Below, one piece after another: positions 16,130 to 24,827 of a DNA stretch of 64,000 bases. Within the stretch, counting starts at the first letter, position 1; the number at the start of each line of letters is the position of its first letter. The stretch is taken from NCBI RefSeq assembly GCF_014384765.1, contig NZ_JACRSP010000004.1, forward strand, positions 137,172 through 201,171, given 5' to 3'. A program made the position numbers and the translations under genes. Under the pieces are notes generated by a model that had not been told where the DNA came from, did no database searches, and saw nothing but the letters and a program-made list of their open reading frames with translations. Source of the stretch: Feifania hominis (lineage in GTDB: Bacteria; Bacillota; Clostridia; Oscillospirales; Feifaniaceae).

Positions 16130-16822
16130 ATGTTCTGGATTGACTATTGGTATATTGTCCTGGTGCTGCCCGCCGTCCTGTTCGCCTCGTGGGCCCAGTG
16201 GAACGTCAGCAGCGCCTTTCGCAAGTACGGCAGTGTGAGAACGGCCCGCGGCGTCACCGGCCGTGAGGTCGCCGAGCAGATTCTGCGCGACAACGGCATC
16301 ACGGATGTCACGGTGGAGTCGGTGCGCGGCAATCTCTCGGACCACTACGACCCGCGCGCAAAGAAGATCCGCCTGTCGGACGGGGTCTACGCCAGCGACT
16401 CCATCGCGGCGCTCGGCGTCGCCGCCCACGAGGCAGGCCACGCAGTGCAGCACCATGTGGGCTACAGCCCGCTCAAGCTGCGAAACGCCATCATTCCCGT
16501 TTGCAACATCGGCTCGAACCTCTCGATGCCGCTGATTCTGCTCGGCATCTTCATGAGCTATCAGCCCCTCGTGGTGGCGGGCATCGCGCTCTTCGGCCTT
16601 GTGACGCTCTTTCAGCTTCTCACCCTGCCGGTGGAATTCAACGCGAGTTCCCGGGCCATGGCGGTGCTCTCAAACGGAGGGTATCTCACCCCGGGCGAGC
16701 TCGACGGCGCGGGACGCATGCTCAAGGCGGCGGCGCTGACCTATGTGGCGGCGCTGCTGGTGGCGCTTGCGAATCTGCTGCGGCTGATTCTGCTCTTCGG
16801 CCGCCGCAACAGCCGTGACTGA
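16130..16822 (+). CDS. YugP-type zinc metallopeptidase (neutral zinc peptidase, membrane-bound)
   Basis: 230 residues with an N-terminal membrane segment (WYIVLVLPAVLFA), the zinc site HEAGH (100-104) in AALGVAAHEAGHAVQHH, two central helices (about 123-165) and a C-terminal helix. It matches the YugP/Zn_peptidase_2 family of Firmicutes. In many Clostridia it is found with rsmB as here; the rsmB start codon overlaps its 3' end. Substrate unknown. Confidence 0.88.
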   Translation: MFWIDYWYIVLVLPAVLFASWAQWNVSSAFRKYGSVRTARGVTGREVAEQILRDNGITDVTVESVRGNLSDHYDPRAKKIRLSDGVYASDSIAALGVAAHEAGHAVQHHVGYSPLKLRNAIIPVCNIGSNLSMPLILLGIFMSYQPLVVAGIALFGLVTLFQLLTLPVEFNASSRAMAVLSNGGYLTPGELDGAGRMLKAAALTYVAALLVALANLLRLILLFGRRNSRD

Positions 16823-18122
16823 CGCGCGCCAGACGGCGCTCTCGGCGGCGCTCACCATGCGAAAGACCGGCGGCTACTCGAATCTCGTGCTCTCGGCGCA
16901 GCTTGCGCGCGCCGGACTGCCGCCGCTTGAGCGGGGGCTCGCGGCCGAGCTCTTCTACGGCGCTCTCGAGCGCCGGCGCACACTTGACTACTACATCGCC
17001 CGGTACAGCGGCCGCCGCGTGGAGACGCTGGATGCGGCCGTGCAGGAGATACTGCGCCAGGGGATGTATCAGCTTTTGTATCTGACGCGGATTCCGCCCT
17101 CGGCGGCCTGCAACGAATCGGTGCGCCTCGCTGCGCGCCATGCCGCGCGCGCCAAGGGCTTTGTCAACGCCGTGCTGCGCGCCGCCGCGCGGGGGCTTTC
17201 GGCCGCCGAGCCGCCGGACAGCCTCGCTGTGCGCTGCTCGGTGTCGGACAGCATCGCAGGGCTTCTGTGCCACCAGTACGGCGAAGAGACCGAGGCGATG
17301 CTCATGAGCTTTTTCGAGCGGGGGGGCACCGATCTCACGGTCAACACGCTGCGCACGACGCCCGCCGCGCTCGCCTCCCGCTTCGCGCAGGCCGGCGTCG
17401 AGGCGGTCGAAAACGATGCGGGCGGTCTCACCATCCCCGCGAGCGGAGACATCACGAAGCTTCCCGGCTTTGCCGAGGGGCTCTTCTTTGTACAGGACAC
17501 GGCGTCCCGGCTCACCGCCTGGATCGCGCGCCCCGCGCCCGGGCAGACGGTCTTTGATCTTTGCGCCGCGCCCGGCGGCAAGAGCTTTCTCATGGCGCTC
17601 GCCATGGGGGATGAGGGCAGAATCCTCTCGTTTGACTGCCACGGGGCAAAGCTCCCGCTGATACGCGACGGCGCCGCGAGGCTGGGGCTTGCCAGCATCG
17701 AGACAAGGCTCGGCGACGCGGCGGTCTTTGACCCGTCTCTCTCGTCGGCAGCCGATCTCGTGCTGTGCGACGTGCCCTGTTCGGGGCTCGGCGTCATGAG
17801 AAAGAAGCCCGAGATCCGCTACAAGGAGGTCGACGACTTCAAGCATCTGCCAAAGACCCAGCTTGCCATTCTGGAAAACGGCGCGCGCTATGTGCGCCCC
17901 GGCGGAGCGCTTCTCTACTCGACCTGTACGCTCAACCGGCGCGAAAACGAGGGCGTCGTGGAGGCGTTTCTCAGCGCGCACGACGACTTTCGGCCCGTCG
18001 ACGGTTGGGAACTGCTGCCGCGCTCTTTCGTCGAAAGAAGAGACGACAGCCCCTATGTGCGTCTGCTGCCGCAGATTCACGCAACAGACGGCTTCTTCTT
18101 CTGCAAAATGATTCACCGCTGA
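16815..18122 (+). CDS. rsmB: 16S rRNA (cytosine-967-C5)-methyltransferase
   Basis: SAM-dependent m5C methyltransferase, 435 residues, starting at a GTG (16815) that overlaps the upstream stop by 8 bases. An N-terminal NusB-like RNA-binding domain (about 1-140) is followed by a Rossmann-fold domain with FDLCAAPGGKSFLM (SAM motif I, about 249-262), the catalytic-cysteine motif DVPCSGLG (about 318-325) and the second cysteine in YSTCTLNRRENE. Gene order rsmB-rlmN matches B. subtilis. Confidence 0.94.
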   Translation: MTDARQTALSAALTMRKTGGYSNLVLSAQLARAGLPPLERGLAAELFYGALERRRTLDYYIARYSGRRVETLDAAVQEILRQGMYQLLYLTRIPPSAACNESVRLAARHAARAKGFVNAVLRAAARGLSAAEPPDSLAVRCSVSDSIAGLLCHQYGEETEAMLMSFFERGGTDLTVNTLRTTPAALASRFAQAGVEAVENDAGGLTIPASGDITKLPGFAEGLFFVQDTASRLTAWIARPAPGQTVFDLCAAPGGKSFLMALAMGDEGRILSFDCHGAKLPLIRDGAARLGLASIETRLGDAAVFDPSLSSAADLVLCDVPCSGLGVMRKKPEIRYKEVDDFKHLPKTQLAILENGARYVRPGGALLYSTCTLNRRENEGVVEAFLSAHDDFRPVDGWELLPRSFVERRDDSPYVRLLPQIHATDGFFFCKMIHR

Positions 18123-18138
18123 CACACGAGGAGACTCT

Positions 18139-19185
18139 ATGGAAAAAACCGATCTCAAGTCGCTCTCCTTTGAAGAGCTCACAGCTTTTTTCACGGCGCT
18201 CGGCGAGCCGGCCTTTCGCGCGGGCCAGGTTTTCACCTGGCTGCACCGCGGGGCCGAGAGCTTTGACGAGATGACCAATCTCTCCCTCGCGCTGCGAAAG
18301 AAGCTGTCGGAGCAGGCGCTTGTCACCGTGTCCCGCATCGAGCGAAAGCTCGTCTCGAAGATCGACGGAACCATCAAATACCTCTTTCGGCTCGCCGACG
18401 GACAGTGCATCGAAACCGTACTGATGAGCTATCGCCACGGCGACTCCATCTGTCTGTCGACCCAGGCGGGCTGCCGCATGGGCTGCAACTTCTGCGCGTC
18501 GACGCTGGGCGGGCTTGTGCGCCATCTGACGCCGGGCGAGATTCTCGACCAGGTGCTCTTCGCCCAGAAGGACAGCGGGCGGCGCGTTTCGTCCATTGTG
18601 CTGATGGGAATCGGCGAGCCGCTCGACAACTTTGACAATGTATTAAAGTTTTTAAAACTGGTCAATGATGAGAGAGGCGTCAACATCGGCATGCGGCACA
18701 TCTCGCTGTCGACCTGCGGCATCGTGCCGAAGATCGACGAGCTCGCCGCGCACCATCTGCCGCTGACCCTGTCGATTTCGCTGCACGCGCCAAGCGATGA
18801 GATCCGTGACAGGATGATGCCCATCAACCGCAAATACCCCGTGGAAGAGCTGCTTGCGGCCTGCCGGCGCTATGTGAATGAAGTCGGGCGCAGAATCACG
18901 TTTGAATACGCCCTGATCGAGGGGGTCAACAACTCCGACGAGACGGCGCGCATGCTCGCCGATAAGCTTCACGGCATGCTCTGCCACGTCAATCTCATCC
19001 CCGTAAACTATGTAAAGGAACGGGGATATCACAAGCCGTCGCCCGAGCGGGTCGCGCAGTTTGCGCGCGTACTCGAGCAGCGCGGGATCCCCGTGACCGT
19101 GCGCCGCAAGCTCGGCGGGGACATCGACGCCTCCTGCGGGCAGCTGCGCCGGGAGAGCGATCAGACACAGGAGGTGGGCCTATGA
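18139..19185 (+). CDS. rlmN: Dual-specificity 23S rRNA/tRNA m2A methyltransferase RlmN (radical SAM)
   Basis: 348 residues. RlmN methylates A2503 of 23S rRNA and A37 of tRNAs at carbon 2. The radical-SAM cluster CRMGCNFC places cysteines at 112, 116 and 119. The segments GEPLDNFDNV and SLHAPSDEIRDRMMPINRKYP are typical, and the catalytic cysteine sits in DASCGQLR at the C-terminus. AGGAG precedes the ATG. Its stop overlaps the prpC start (ATGA). Confidence 0.97.
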   Translation: MEKTDLKSLSFEELTAFFTALGEPAFRAGQVFTWLHRGAESFDEMTNLSLALRKKLSEQALVTVSRIERKLVSKIDGTIKYLFRLADGQCIETVLMSYRHGDSICLSTQAGCRMGCNFCASTLGGLVRHLTPGEILDQVLFAQKDSGRRVSSIVLMGIGEPLDNFDNVLKFLKLVNDERGVNIGMRHISLSTCGIVPKIDELAAHHLPLTLSISLHAPSDEIRDRMMPINRKYPVEELLAACRRYVNEVGRRITFEYALIEGVNNSDETARMLADKLHGMLCHVNLIPVNYVKERGYHKPSPERVAQFARVLEQRGIPVTVRRKLGGDIDASCGQLRRESDQTQEVGL

Positions 19186-19940
19186 GAGGGCATGGACAGA
19201 CGGATATCGGGCTTGTGAGAACGGAAAATCAGGATACTTACCTGCTGACGACTCTCGGCGAGAACACGGCGTTCGCCGTGGTGTGCGACGGCATGGGCGG
19301 CATCAGCGGCGGCCAGCTCGCAAGCCGCCTTGCGATTCGCACGCTGGAGCAGCAGGTGCGCGAGCGCTACTACGAGGAACTGTCGATGGCCGAGGTCAAG
19401 GAGCTTCTCCAGTTCGCGCTGCAGAGCGCAAACGATGCGATTCTCGCCGAGGCGCGGCGCGACGCGACCAACCACGGCATGGGAACCACGGCGGTCGTGG
19501 CGCTCTTCCGTGAAAACGAGGGCGTCATCGCCAACATCGGCGACAGCCGCGCCTACATCCTCGCGAGCGGGGAAATCGCCCAGATCACCGAGGACCACTC
19601 CATGGTGCAGGAGCTTGTCCAGAGCGGCAAGATTACGCCCGAGGAGGCGGCCCACCACCCGCAGAAGAACATCATCACCAAGGTGCTCGGCATGCCGGGC
19701 AAGTGCGAGGTGGACTACTTCGATATCGAGGTCTACGAGAGCATACTGGTGCTGCTGTGCTCAGACGGGCTGACCAATGTGCTCGACGCGCAGAAGATCG
19801 CCACCATCATCTTCGGCGCGGCCGATCTCGACGCGGCGGTGAGCGGTCTGATCGAAGCCGCCAACGCCGGCGGCGGGCAGGACAATGTGACGGCGGTGCT
19901 CTTCACGCCGGGGAAAGAGCAGGTGAGAGCGGATGGATAG
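19182..19940 (+). CDS. prpC: PP2C-type Ser/Thr protein phosphatase (PrpC/Stp)
   Basis: Metal-dependent phosphatase that reverses PrkC phosphorylation, 252 residues. Motifs RTENQD (metal ligand), VVCDGMGG, GTTAV, IGDSRAYIL, DHSMVQ, LCSDGLTN and GGQDNVTAVL are in the canonical order. It overlaps rlmN by four bases and prkC by eight, so all three are translationally coupled. Confidence 0.96.
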   Translation: MRGHGQTDIGLVRTENQDTYLLTTLGENTAFAVVCDGMGGISGGQLASRLAIRTLEQQVRERYYEELSMAEVKELLQFALQSANDAILAEARRDATNHGMGTTAVVALFRENEGVIANIGDSRAYILASGEIAQITEDHSMVQELVQSGKITPEEAAHHPQKNIITKVLGMPGKCEVDYFDIEVYESILVLLCSDGLTNVLDAQKIATIIFGAADLDAAVSGLIEAANAGGGQDNVTAVLFTPGKEQVRADG

Positions 19941-21807
19941 GCTGATCGGAAAAATCATCAACGACCGCTACCGCATCCAGAGCATCGTCGGCACCGGCGG
20001 CATGTCGGTGGTCTTCAAGGCGGTCGACATGCTCACAAACCAGACCGTGGCGGTCAAGGTGCTCAAGCAGGAATTCCTTGAGGACAGTCAGTTTCGCCGC
20101 CGCTTTGAGACCGAGTCGAACGTCATCGCCATGATGGACCACGAGAACATCGTGCGCATTCTCGACGTGGGGCTCAACGACGACCTCTACTACATCGTCA
20201 TGGAGTATGTCGACGGCATCACGCTCAAGCAGTACATCGAGCGGCAGGGGCCGCTCAAGTGGCGCGAAACCCTCTACTTTGTCACCCAGGTGCTCGAGGC
20301 GCTTGAACACGCCCACAACAAGGGCATTGTGCACCGCGACATCAAGCCGCAGAACATCATGCTGCTCGACAACGGCTCCATCAAGGTGACGGACTTCGGC
20401 ATCGCGCGCATCTCGAGCACCAACACCAACACCATGACCGACAAGGCGATCGGTTCGGTTCACTACATCAGCCCCGAGCAGGTCAGCGGCGAGAAGACCG
20501 ACTACCGCTCGGACATCTACTCGCTGGGCGTGATGATGTACGAGATGCTCACAAATTCGCTGCCGTTTGACGCGGAGAATCCCGTGTCGGTCGCGCTGAT
20601 GCAGCTGCAGAGCACGCCGAAGCGCCTGACTGAAATCGACCCGGAGATCCCCGAGGGCCTTGAGGACATTGTGCTCAAGGCCATGGCGAAGAGCCCCGAC
20701 CGGCGCTACCAGTCGGCCGGCGAGATGCTCGAGGACATTGAGCGCTTCAAGAGCAACCCGTCCATCCGCTTTGAATACGAGTACTTCAGCGACGACAAAC
20801 CCACCAAGTACATGGACGCCATCAAGCTCGTGCGCGAGGAGGAAGAGGTCACGACCGGAAAGAACAAGAAAGTCTTTTTGAGCGTCGCCACCGGCATCAT
20901 CGCCTGCTTTTTGGTGGTGGGCGTGCTCGCCGCGTTCCTGTGGCCCATGCTCTTTCCGGGCAACACCGCGCCGAGCGACATCGAGGTGCCCACGCTCCTC
21001 GGGCAGGACTATGAGGCGGTGCTCTCAAACCCGGAGTACGAGGGCAAATTCCGCATCATCAAAATCTCCGAGGAGTACAACGAGCAGTACGGAGCGGGGC
21101 AGATCTTCGATCAGGACCCGAATCCCGGCATGACCGTCAAGGTCGGCGCGGACATCCGGGTCTCGGTGAGCCTCGGCGAGAAGACCGTGGTCGTGCCGCC
21201 GCTCGCCGGACGGGACTACCGCCAGGCCGAGGTGTCGCTGGGCAAGCTCGGCATCAAGTATGAGATCATCGAAGAGTATCACGACACAGTCGTGCAGGAC
21301 TATGTCATCCGCACCGAGCCGGCGGAGAACACTGTGGTCGACGAAAACACAGTGGTCAAGGTCTATCGCAGCCTCGGCCCGGAGATCAAGATGACTAAGG
21401 TACCATATGTGATTGACCTGCTTGAAAACGAGGCCCGCCGCGAGCTGGAAAAAGCCGGCCTCGTAGTGGGCACGGCGGAGTCGGTGCCCTCTGACAAGGC
21501 GCCGGGCGTCGTTCTGAGCCAGAGCATTGAAGCCGAGACCGAGGTCAGCGAGGACACCGTTGTCAACCTCACGGTCAGCGACGGCTCGCTCTACCCGCAG
21601 GAGCGCGAGATCACCATCACGCTGCCCCAGATGGCGGAGCCGTTTCTCGTCACGGTCAGGCAGTCGAACGAGATCGTCTACGAGCAGACCCACACCTCCG
21701 ACCAGGGAAGCCTGCGCCTCGTGCTGCGTGGCAGCGGTGAGGAGATGGTTGAGATCTACATCAACGGGGAGCTCAGTCAGTCGAGCTACGTCAACTTCAG
21801 CGACTGA
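19933..21807 (+). CDS. prkC: PASTA-domain Ser/Thr kinase (PrkC/Stk)
   Basis: Membrane sensor kinase, 624 residues. A cytosolic Hanks-type kinase domain (about 10-270) shows GTGGMSVVFKA, VAVKVLK, HRDIKPQN, DFGIA and the SPEQ activation segment. A membrane helix (about 317-340) follows. Three extracellular PASTA repeats (about 350-555) are recognisable by VPTLLGQDYEAV, VPPLAGRDYRQAE and VPYVIDLLENEA; they bind muropeptides or lipid II in relatives. A C-terminal beta domain follows. In B. subtilis PrkC controls germination, cell-wall metabolism and translation GTPases, and it sits next to rsgA as here. Confidence 0.96.
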   Translation: MDRLIGKIINDRYRIQSIVGTGGMSVVFKAVDMLTNQTVAVKVLKQEFLEDSQFRRRFETESNVIAMMDHENIVRILDVGLNDDLYYIVMEYVDGITLKQYIERQGPLKWRETLYFVTQVLEALEHAHNKGIVHRDIKPQNIMLLDNGSIKVTDFGIARISSTNTNTMTDKAIGSVHYISPEQVSGEKTDYRSDIYSLGVMMYEMLTNSLPFDAENPVSVALMQLQSTPKRLTEIDPEIPEGLEDIVLKAMAKSPDRRYQSAGEMLEDIERFKSNPSIRFEYEYFSDDKPTKYMDAIKLVREEEEVTTGKNKKVFLSVATGIIACFLVVGVLAAFLWPMLFPGNTAPSDIEVPTLLGQDYEAVLSNPEYEGKFRIIKISEEYNEQYGAGQIFDQDPNPGMTVKVGADIRVSVSLGEKTVVVPPLAGRDYRQAEVSLGKLGIKYEIIEEYHDTVVQDYVIRTEPAENTVVDENTVVKVYRSLGPEIKMTKVPYVIDLLENEARRELEKAGLVVGTAESVPSDKAPGVVLSQSIEAETEVSEDTVVNLTVSDGSLYPQEREITITLPQMAEPFLVTVRQSNEIVYEQTHTSDQGSLRLVLRGSGEEMVEIYINGELSQSSYVNFSD

Positions 21808-21818
21808 GGCGCGGCGCA

Positions 21819-22700
21819 ATGACTGGAAGAGTGGTAAAGGGAATCGGCGGCTTCTACTATGTGCAGACCGACGGCGGCGTCTACTGCTGCCGTGCGCGCG
21901 GCCGGTTCCGAAAGGACTCGGTGTCCCCCGCGGTCGGGGACCGGGTTGAGATATCCGTGGTCGATGAGGCAGCCAGAGAGGGCGCGCTTGAGCGCATTGA
22001 GCCGCGCAGAAACTTTCTCATCCGCCCGCCCATCGCAAACATCGACGTCATGCTCATCATTGCGGCGGCCGCAAACCCCGCGCCGTCGACGCTGCTGATC
22101 GACAAGCTTGTCGCCATCTGCGAAAAAAAGAACATCACGCCCTGCGTCTGTATCAACAAGACCGATCTTGCGGACGGGGAGGAGCTCTGCCGCATCTACC
22201 GGGACATCGGCTACGAGGCGCTCGCGGTCTCGGCTGCCACCGGCGAGGGGATCGACCGTCTGCGCACAGTGATCGAGGGGCGCGTGTGTGCTTTCTCGGG
22301 CAACTCGGGCGTTGGCAAGTCGAGTCTGCTCAACGCGCTCGACGCGTCGTTTGCTGCTCAGACCGGGGAGCTCAGCGCCAAGATCGAGCGCGGCCGCCAC
22401 ACCACGCGCCACGTCGAGCTCTTTGCGCTGGCCGGCGGCTGGATCGCCGACACGCCGGGTTTCGGCGACATCAGCATCGAGCGCTTTGAGACGGTGTACA
22501 AAGAGGAACTGCCGGGCTGCTTTGCGGAGCTTGGGCAGTACGAGGGGCAGTGCCGCTTTCTCGGCTGCGCCCACGACCGCGAGCCGGGCTGCGCCGTCAA
22601 GCGGGCGGTGGAGACGGGTGAAATGGCCCGCAGCCGCTACGAGAGCTATCTTTCCATGTATCATGAAGTCAAGGACATCAAGGAGTGGGAGCGCCGATGA
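21819..22700 (+). CDS. rsgA: Ribosome small-subunit-dependent GTPase RsgA
   Basis: Circularly permuted GTPase for late 30S maturation, 293 residues. An N-terminal OB fold (about 1-70) is followed by G motifs in permuted order: NKTD (about 112), SGNSGVGKSSLLN (about 163-175) and DTPGFGDIS (about 211-219). The zinc-binding tail has CRFLGCAHDREPGC (about 246-259). RsgA is a known PrkC substrate in Bacillus. Its stop overlaps the thiN start. Confidence 0.96.
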   Translation: MTGRVVKGIGGFYYVQTDGGVYCCRARGRFRKDSVSPAVGDRVEISVVDEAAREGALERIEPRRNFLIRPPIANIDVMLIIAAAANPAPSTLLIDKLVAICEKKNITPCVCINKTDLADGEELCRIYRDIGYEALAVSAATGEGIDRLRTVIEGRVCAFSGNSGVGKSSLLNALDASFAAQTGELSAKIERGRHTTRHVELFALAGGWIADTPGFGDISIERFETVYKEELPGCFAELGQYEGQCRFLGCAHDREPGCAVKRAVETGEMARSRYESYLSMYHEVKDIKEWERR

Positions 22701-23329
22701 ACACCTGTTACATTCTCGCGTCAGGCGGGTTTACAAAGCGCGAGGCCGAAGCCATCCGCCGCGAACGCGGGCCGCAGGATCTTCTCATCTGCGCCGACGG
22801 CGGCTTTGACCACGCGGTGCGCTACGGGCTCACCCCCGATTTGATCATGGGCGATTTTGACTCGGTGCGAAACCGCGATTTCGGCGGTGTGCCGGTCAAA
22901 CAGTTCCCCGCTCACAAGGACGACACCGACACGGGTATTGCCATCGCCGAGGGCGAACTGAGAGGCTACCGGCGCTTTGTGCTCTACGGCTGTCTCGGCG
23001 GGCGGCTCGACCACACGGTGGCGAACCTCTCGCAGATGGAGGGGCTGGCGCAGCGCGGGTGTGCCTGCGAGCTGCGCTCTGCCCGAAACGAGGCGCACAT
23101 CCTGCGCGACGGCGTGCTGCGTCTGCGCGCGCGCCGAGGCTGCAAGCTGTCGGTTTTTGCGCTGTTTGGCGAGGCGCGCGGCGTGACGCTTGAGCAGGTG
23201 GAGTACCCCCTGAAAAACGCAACGCTCACGCCCGGCTATCCGCTCGGGGTGAGCAACGAATTTCAAAAGGGCGAGGCAATTATCAGCGTCCGGGAGGGGA
23301 CGCTGCTCGTGATACTCTCAAAAGATTGA
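22697..23329 (+). CDS. thiN: Thiamine pyrophosphokinase
   Basis: Converts thiamine to thiamine pyrophosphate with ATP, 210 residues from the ATG at 22697, which overlaps the rsgA stop as ATGA. Motifs are CADGGFDHA, the metal-binding GDFDSV and HKDDTDTGIAIAE with the downstream GCLGGRLDHTVANL (substrate binding). The C-terminal thiamine-binding beta sandwich includes NATLTPGYPLGVSNEF. rpe, usually between rsgA and thiN in Bacillus, is missing here. Confidence 0.95.
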   Translation: MNTCYILASGGFTKREAEAIRRERGPQDLLICADGGFDHAVRYGLTPDLIMGDFDSVRNRDFGGVPVKQFPAHKDDTDTGIAIAEGELRGYRRFVLYGCLGGRLDHTVANLSQMEGLAQRGCACELRSARNEAHILRDGVLRLRARRGCKLSVFALFGEARGVTLEQVEYPLKNATLTPGYPLGVSNEFQKGEAIISVREGTLLVILSKD

Positions 23330-23341
23330 CGCGCGGACAAG

Positions 23342-23369
23342 CTACATTTGAAAAAAACCCTCATATACT
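23342..23369 (+). promoter_or_regulatory. Possible sporulation-sigma promoter before the small ORFs
   Basis: CATATACT (23362-23369) resembles a SigmaE -10 (CATACANT) and CTACATTT (23342-23349) a weak -35 with about 12-base spacing. It would allow mother-cell transcription of the membrane ORF and spoVM independently of the long operon. Match is imperfect. Confidence 0.3.
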
Positions 23370-23401
23370 GCTCATAAGAACAGAATATGGGGGATTTTTT
23401 T

Positions 23402-23560
23402 ATGCGGTTCTCGAAAAAGATGGTGGGCCTGCTCGGCGTGTGCCTGGCAGTGGGAATCATCATTGCGAGCTTTCTCCCCTGGCGGGCTCTCGCCATGATC
23501 GAGGCACTGCTGCTGGTAGCCATCGGGATCATCTGTTTCGGTTCGGACAGGGGGTGCTGA
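23402..23560 (+). CDS. Small two-helix membrane protein, upstream of spoVM
   Basis: 52 residues, not assigned to a named family. It begins MRFSKKMVGLLGVCLAVG and has two hydrophobic stretches (about 8-25 and 31-47) separated by a short PWRAL turn, consistent with a membrane hairpin. A GGGGGA element lies a few bases upstream of the ATG. Its TGA ends two bases before the spoVM start, and the spoVM SD (GGGGG) lies within its last codons, so the two are translationally coupled. It may act with SpoVM at the forespore membrane, which is inference. Confidence 0.75.
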   Translation: MRFSKKMVGLLGVCLAVGIIIASFLPWRALAMIEALLLVAIGIICFGSDRGC

Positions 23561-23562
23561 AT

Positions 23563-23643
23563 ATGAAGATCAAGTGCGTGAAAATGCCGAAGTGGCTCGG
23601 GACAATCGTACGGGTCCTCACCGGGCACAGACGGGTGGACTGA
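23563..23643 (+). CDS. spoVM: Stage V sporulation protein M (SpoVM)
   Basis: A 26-codon ORF of exactly the length of B. subtilis SpoVM. It fits the pattern MKxxxxKxPKxLGxIVRxxxGxxRxD, with Met1, Lys2, Lys7, Pro9, Lys10, Leu12, Gly13, Ile15, Val16, Arg17, Gly21, Arg24 and Asp26 shared. Pro9 is the helix-bending residue needed for recognising convex membrane. SpoVM anchors the SpoIVA coat basement layer to the forespore surface. A GGGGGTG SD precedes the ATG. Position after thiN is the same as in B. subtilis, which makes the call strong although the gene is tiny. Confidence 0.93.
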   Translation: MKIKCVKMPKWLGTIVRVLTGHRRVD

Positions 23644-23648
23644 GACGA

Positions 23649-23678
23649 GGCGGGCGGGAGAGTGCTCTCCCGCCCGCC
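23649..23678. terminator. Hairpin between convergent spoVM and DUF2461 genes
   Basis: Perfect 13-bp stem GGCGGGCGGGAGA / TCTCCCGCCCGCC with a 4-base loop. Neither side has a T-tract, but its place between converging genes suggests a bidirectional terminator. Confidence 0.6.
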
Positions 23679-23687
23679 TGCGTGCGG

Positions 23688-24365
23688 TCATTTGATCTGC
23701 GCTTCGCGCGCGAGGCGCTCGGCTCTGTTCATCATACGGTAGAAGGGGACAAGCTCGTCGAAACGCTCGGTGAGATAGTCTGCGAGACCCTCGGAGAAGA
23801 GGAGCGAAAAATCGTGGCTCTCAAGCGACATCGAGATGCCCCGGCGGTTGAGAAAGTCGGCGCGCTCGGCGTCGGCCTGCGGGTAGCGGTCGCGCTTGAA
23901 TTTTTCGCCCTCGAGCTGGTAGCGTCCCGTGCGGTAGAGGGCGAGCACTTCGTCGAAGAGCGGGTCGCCCGACAGGATCATCTCGCGCATGCAGGCCATC
24001 ACCGCGGCCGGCGCCTGATAGTAGCCGCAGCCGCACCAGAAGCCCTGCGGCGAGAGGGAGAAGTAGAAGCCCGGCAGATCGTGCTCCTCGCGCAGGCGCA
24101 CAAAGAGAAACCACATCTCATCGCGGTAGAGCATGCCGTCGCGAATGCGGCGCACGTCGCGGTGGACCCGTGAGACCGCACGGATGGGATCGGTCATAAA
24201 TTCCGGGTCGATGGTCAGCATGTGGGGAGAGAGCGCGGCGAAGAGCTCGCGCATGGGTCTGACGACGCGCTCCTGGTAGACGGCGCGGTGGGCGCCAAAC
24301 CATTCGCGGCTGTTTTGCAGTCTGTTTTCAAAGAGAAAGTCAAGGCTCTCTGGGGTAAAGGTCAT
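23688..24365 (-). CDS. DUF2461 family protein
   Basis: 225 residues, full length for this uncharacterised family, recognised from FLFENRLQNSREWFGAHR at the start, the ISRVHRDVR-like AVSRVHRDVRR motif and GFYFSLSPQGFWCGCGYY in the middle. Soluble, with no signal or membrane segment. Lies 45 bases after ruvX on the same strand and is probably co-transcribed. The family's biochemical role is unknown. Confidence 0.9.
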   Translation of the reverse strand: MTFTPESLDFLFENRLQNSREWFGAHRAVYQERVVRPMRELFAALSPHMLTIDPEFMTDPIRAVSRVHRDVRRIRDGMLYRDEMWFLFVRLREEHDLPGFYFSLSPQGFWCGCGYYQAPAAVMACMREMILSGDPLFDEVLALYRTGRYQLEGEKFKRDRYPQADAERADFLNRRGISMSLESHDFSLLFSEGLADYLTERFDELVPFYRMMNRAERLAREAQIK

Positions 24366-24410
24366 GGTGGAATCCTCCGTTGACGCGGCCTTGCGGCGGG
24401 TGAAATCCCG

Positions 24411-24827
24411 TCAGCGGGCCATGCTGTCGAGATAGTCCTGCAGGATGATGGTGGCGGCGACGGCGTCGAGCACGGCCTTTCTCTTTTTGCCGCGCGTGTT
24501 GGTGTCGTTGAGCTGGCGCGTCGCCGAGATGGTGGTGCAGCGCTCGTCGCGCAGAACGAGCTCACAGCCGGTAAGCCCGGCGAGCTCATCGCGAAAGGCG
24601 AGGGTCTTCTCGACCCGCGGGCCGAGGGTGTTGTTCATGTTTTTCGGGTAGCCGATGACAATGGCCGACACCGCGTGCTGCGCGGCAAGCGCCGCAACCT
24701 GCGCAGCCACTTTTTTCATATCGGTCTCGGTGATGGTGCACAGGGTCGACGCGAGAAAGCCGGAGGGGTCGCTCAGGGCGATGCCCGTGCGCACGTCGCC
24801 GAAGTCCACTCCCATGACGCGGCTCAT
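24411..24827 (-). CDS. ruvX: Putative pre-16S rRNA nuclease / Holliday junction resolvase-like RuvX (YqgF)
   Basis: 138 residues of RNase H-like fold. The N-terminal MGVDFGDVRTGIALSD (catalytic Asp) and the late VLRDERCTTISA and DAVAATIILQDYLD segments (second acidic cluster) match YqgF. E. coli YqgF processes pre-16S rRNA 5' ends; a resolvase role is debated. Its start overlaps the stop of the upstream GT4-CsaB gene by four bases. Confidence 0.94.
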   Translation of the reverse strand: MSRVMGVDFGDVRTGIALSDPSGFLASTLCTITETDMKKVAAQVAALAAQHAVSAIVIGYPKNMNNTLGPRVEKTLAFRDELAGLTGCELVLRDERCTTISATRQLNDTNTRGKKRKAVLDAVAATIILQDYLDSMAR

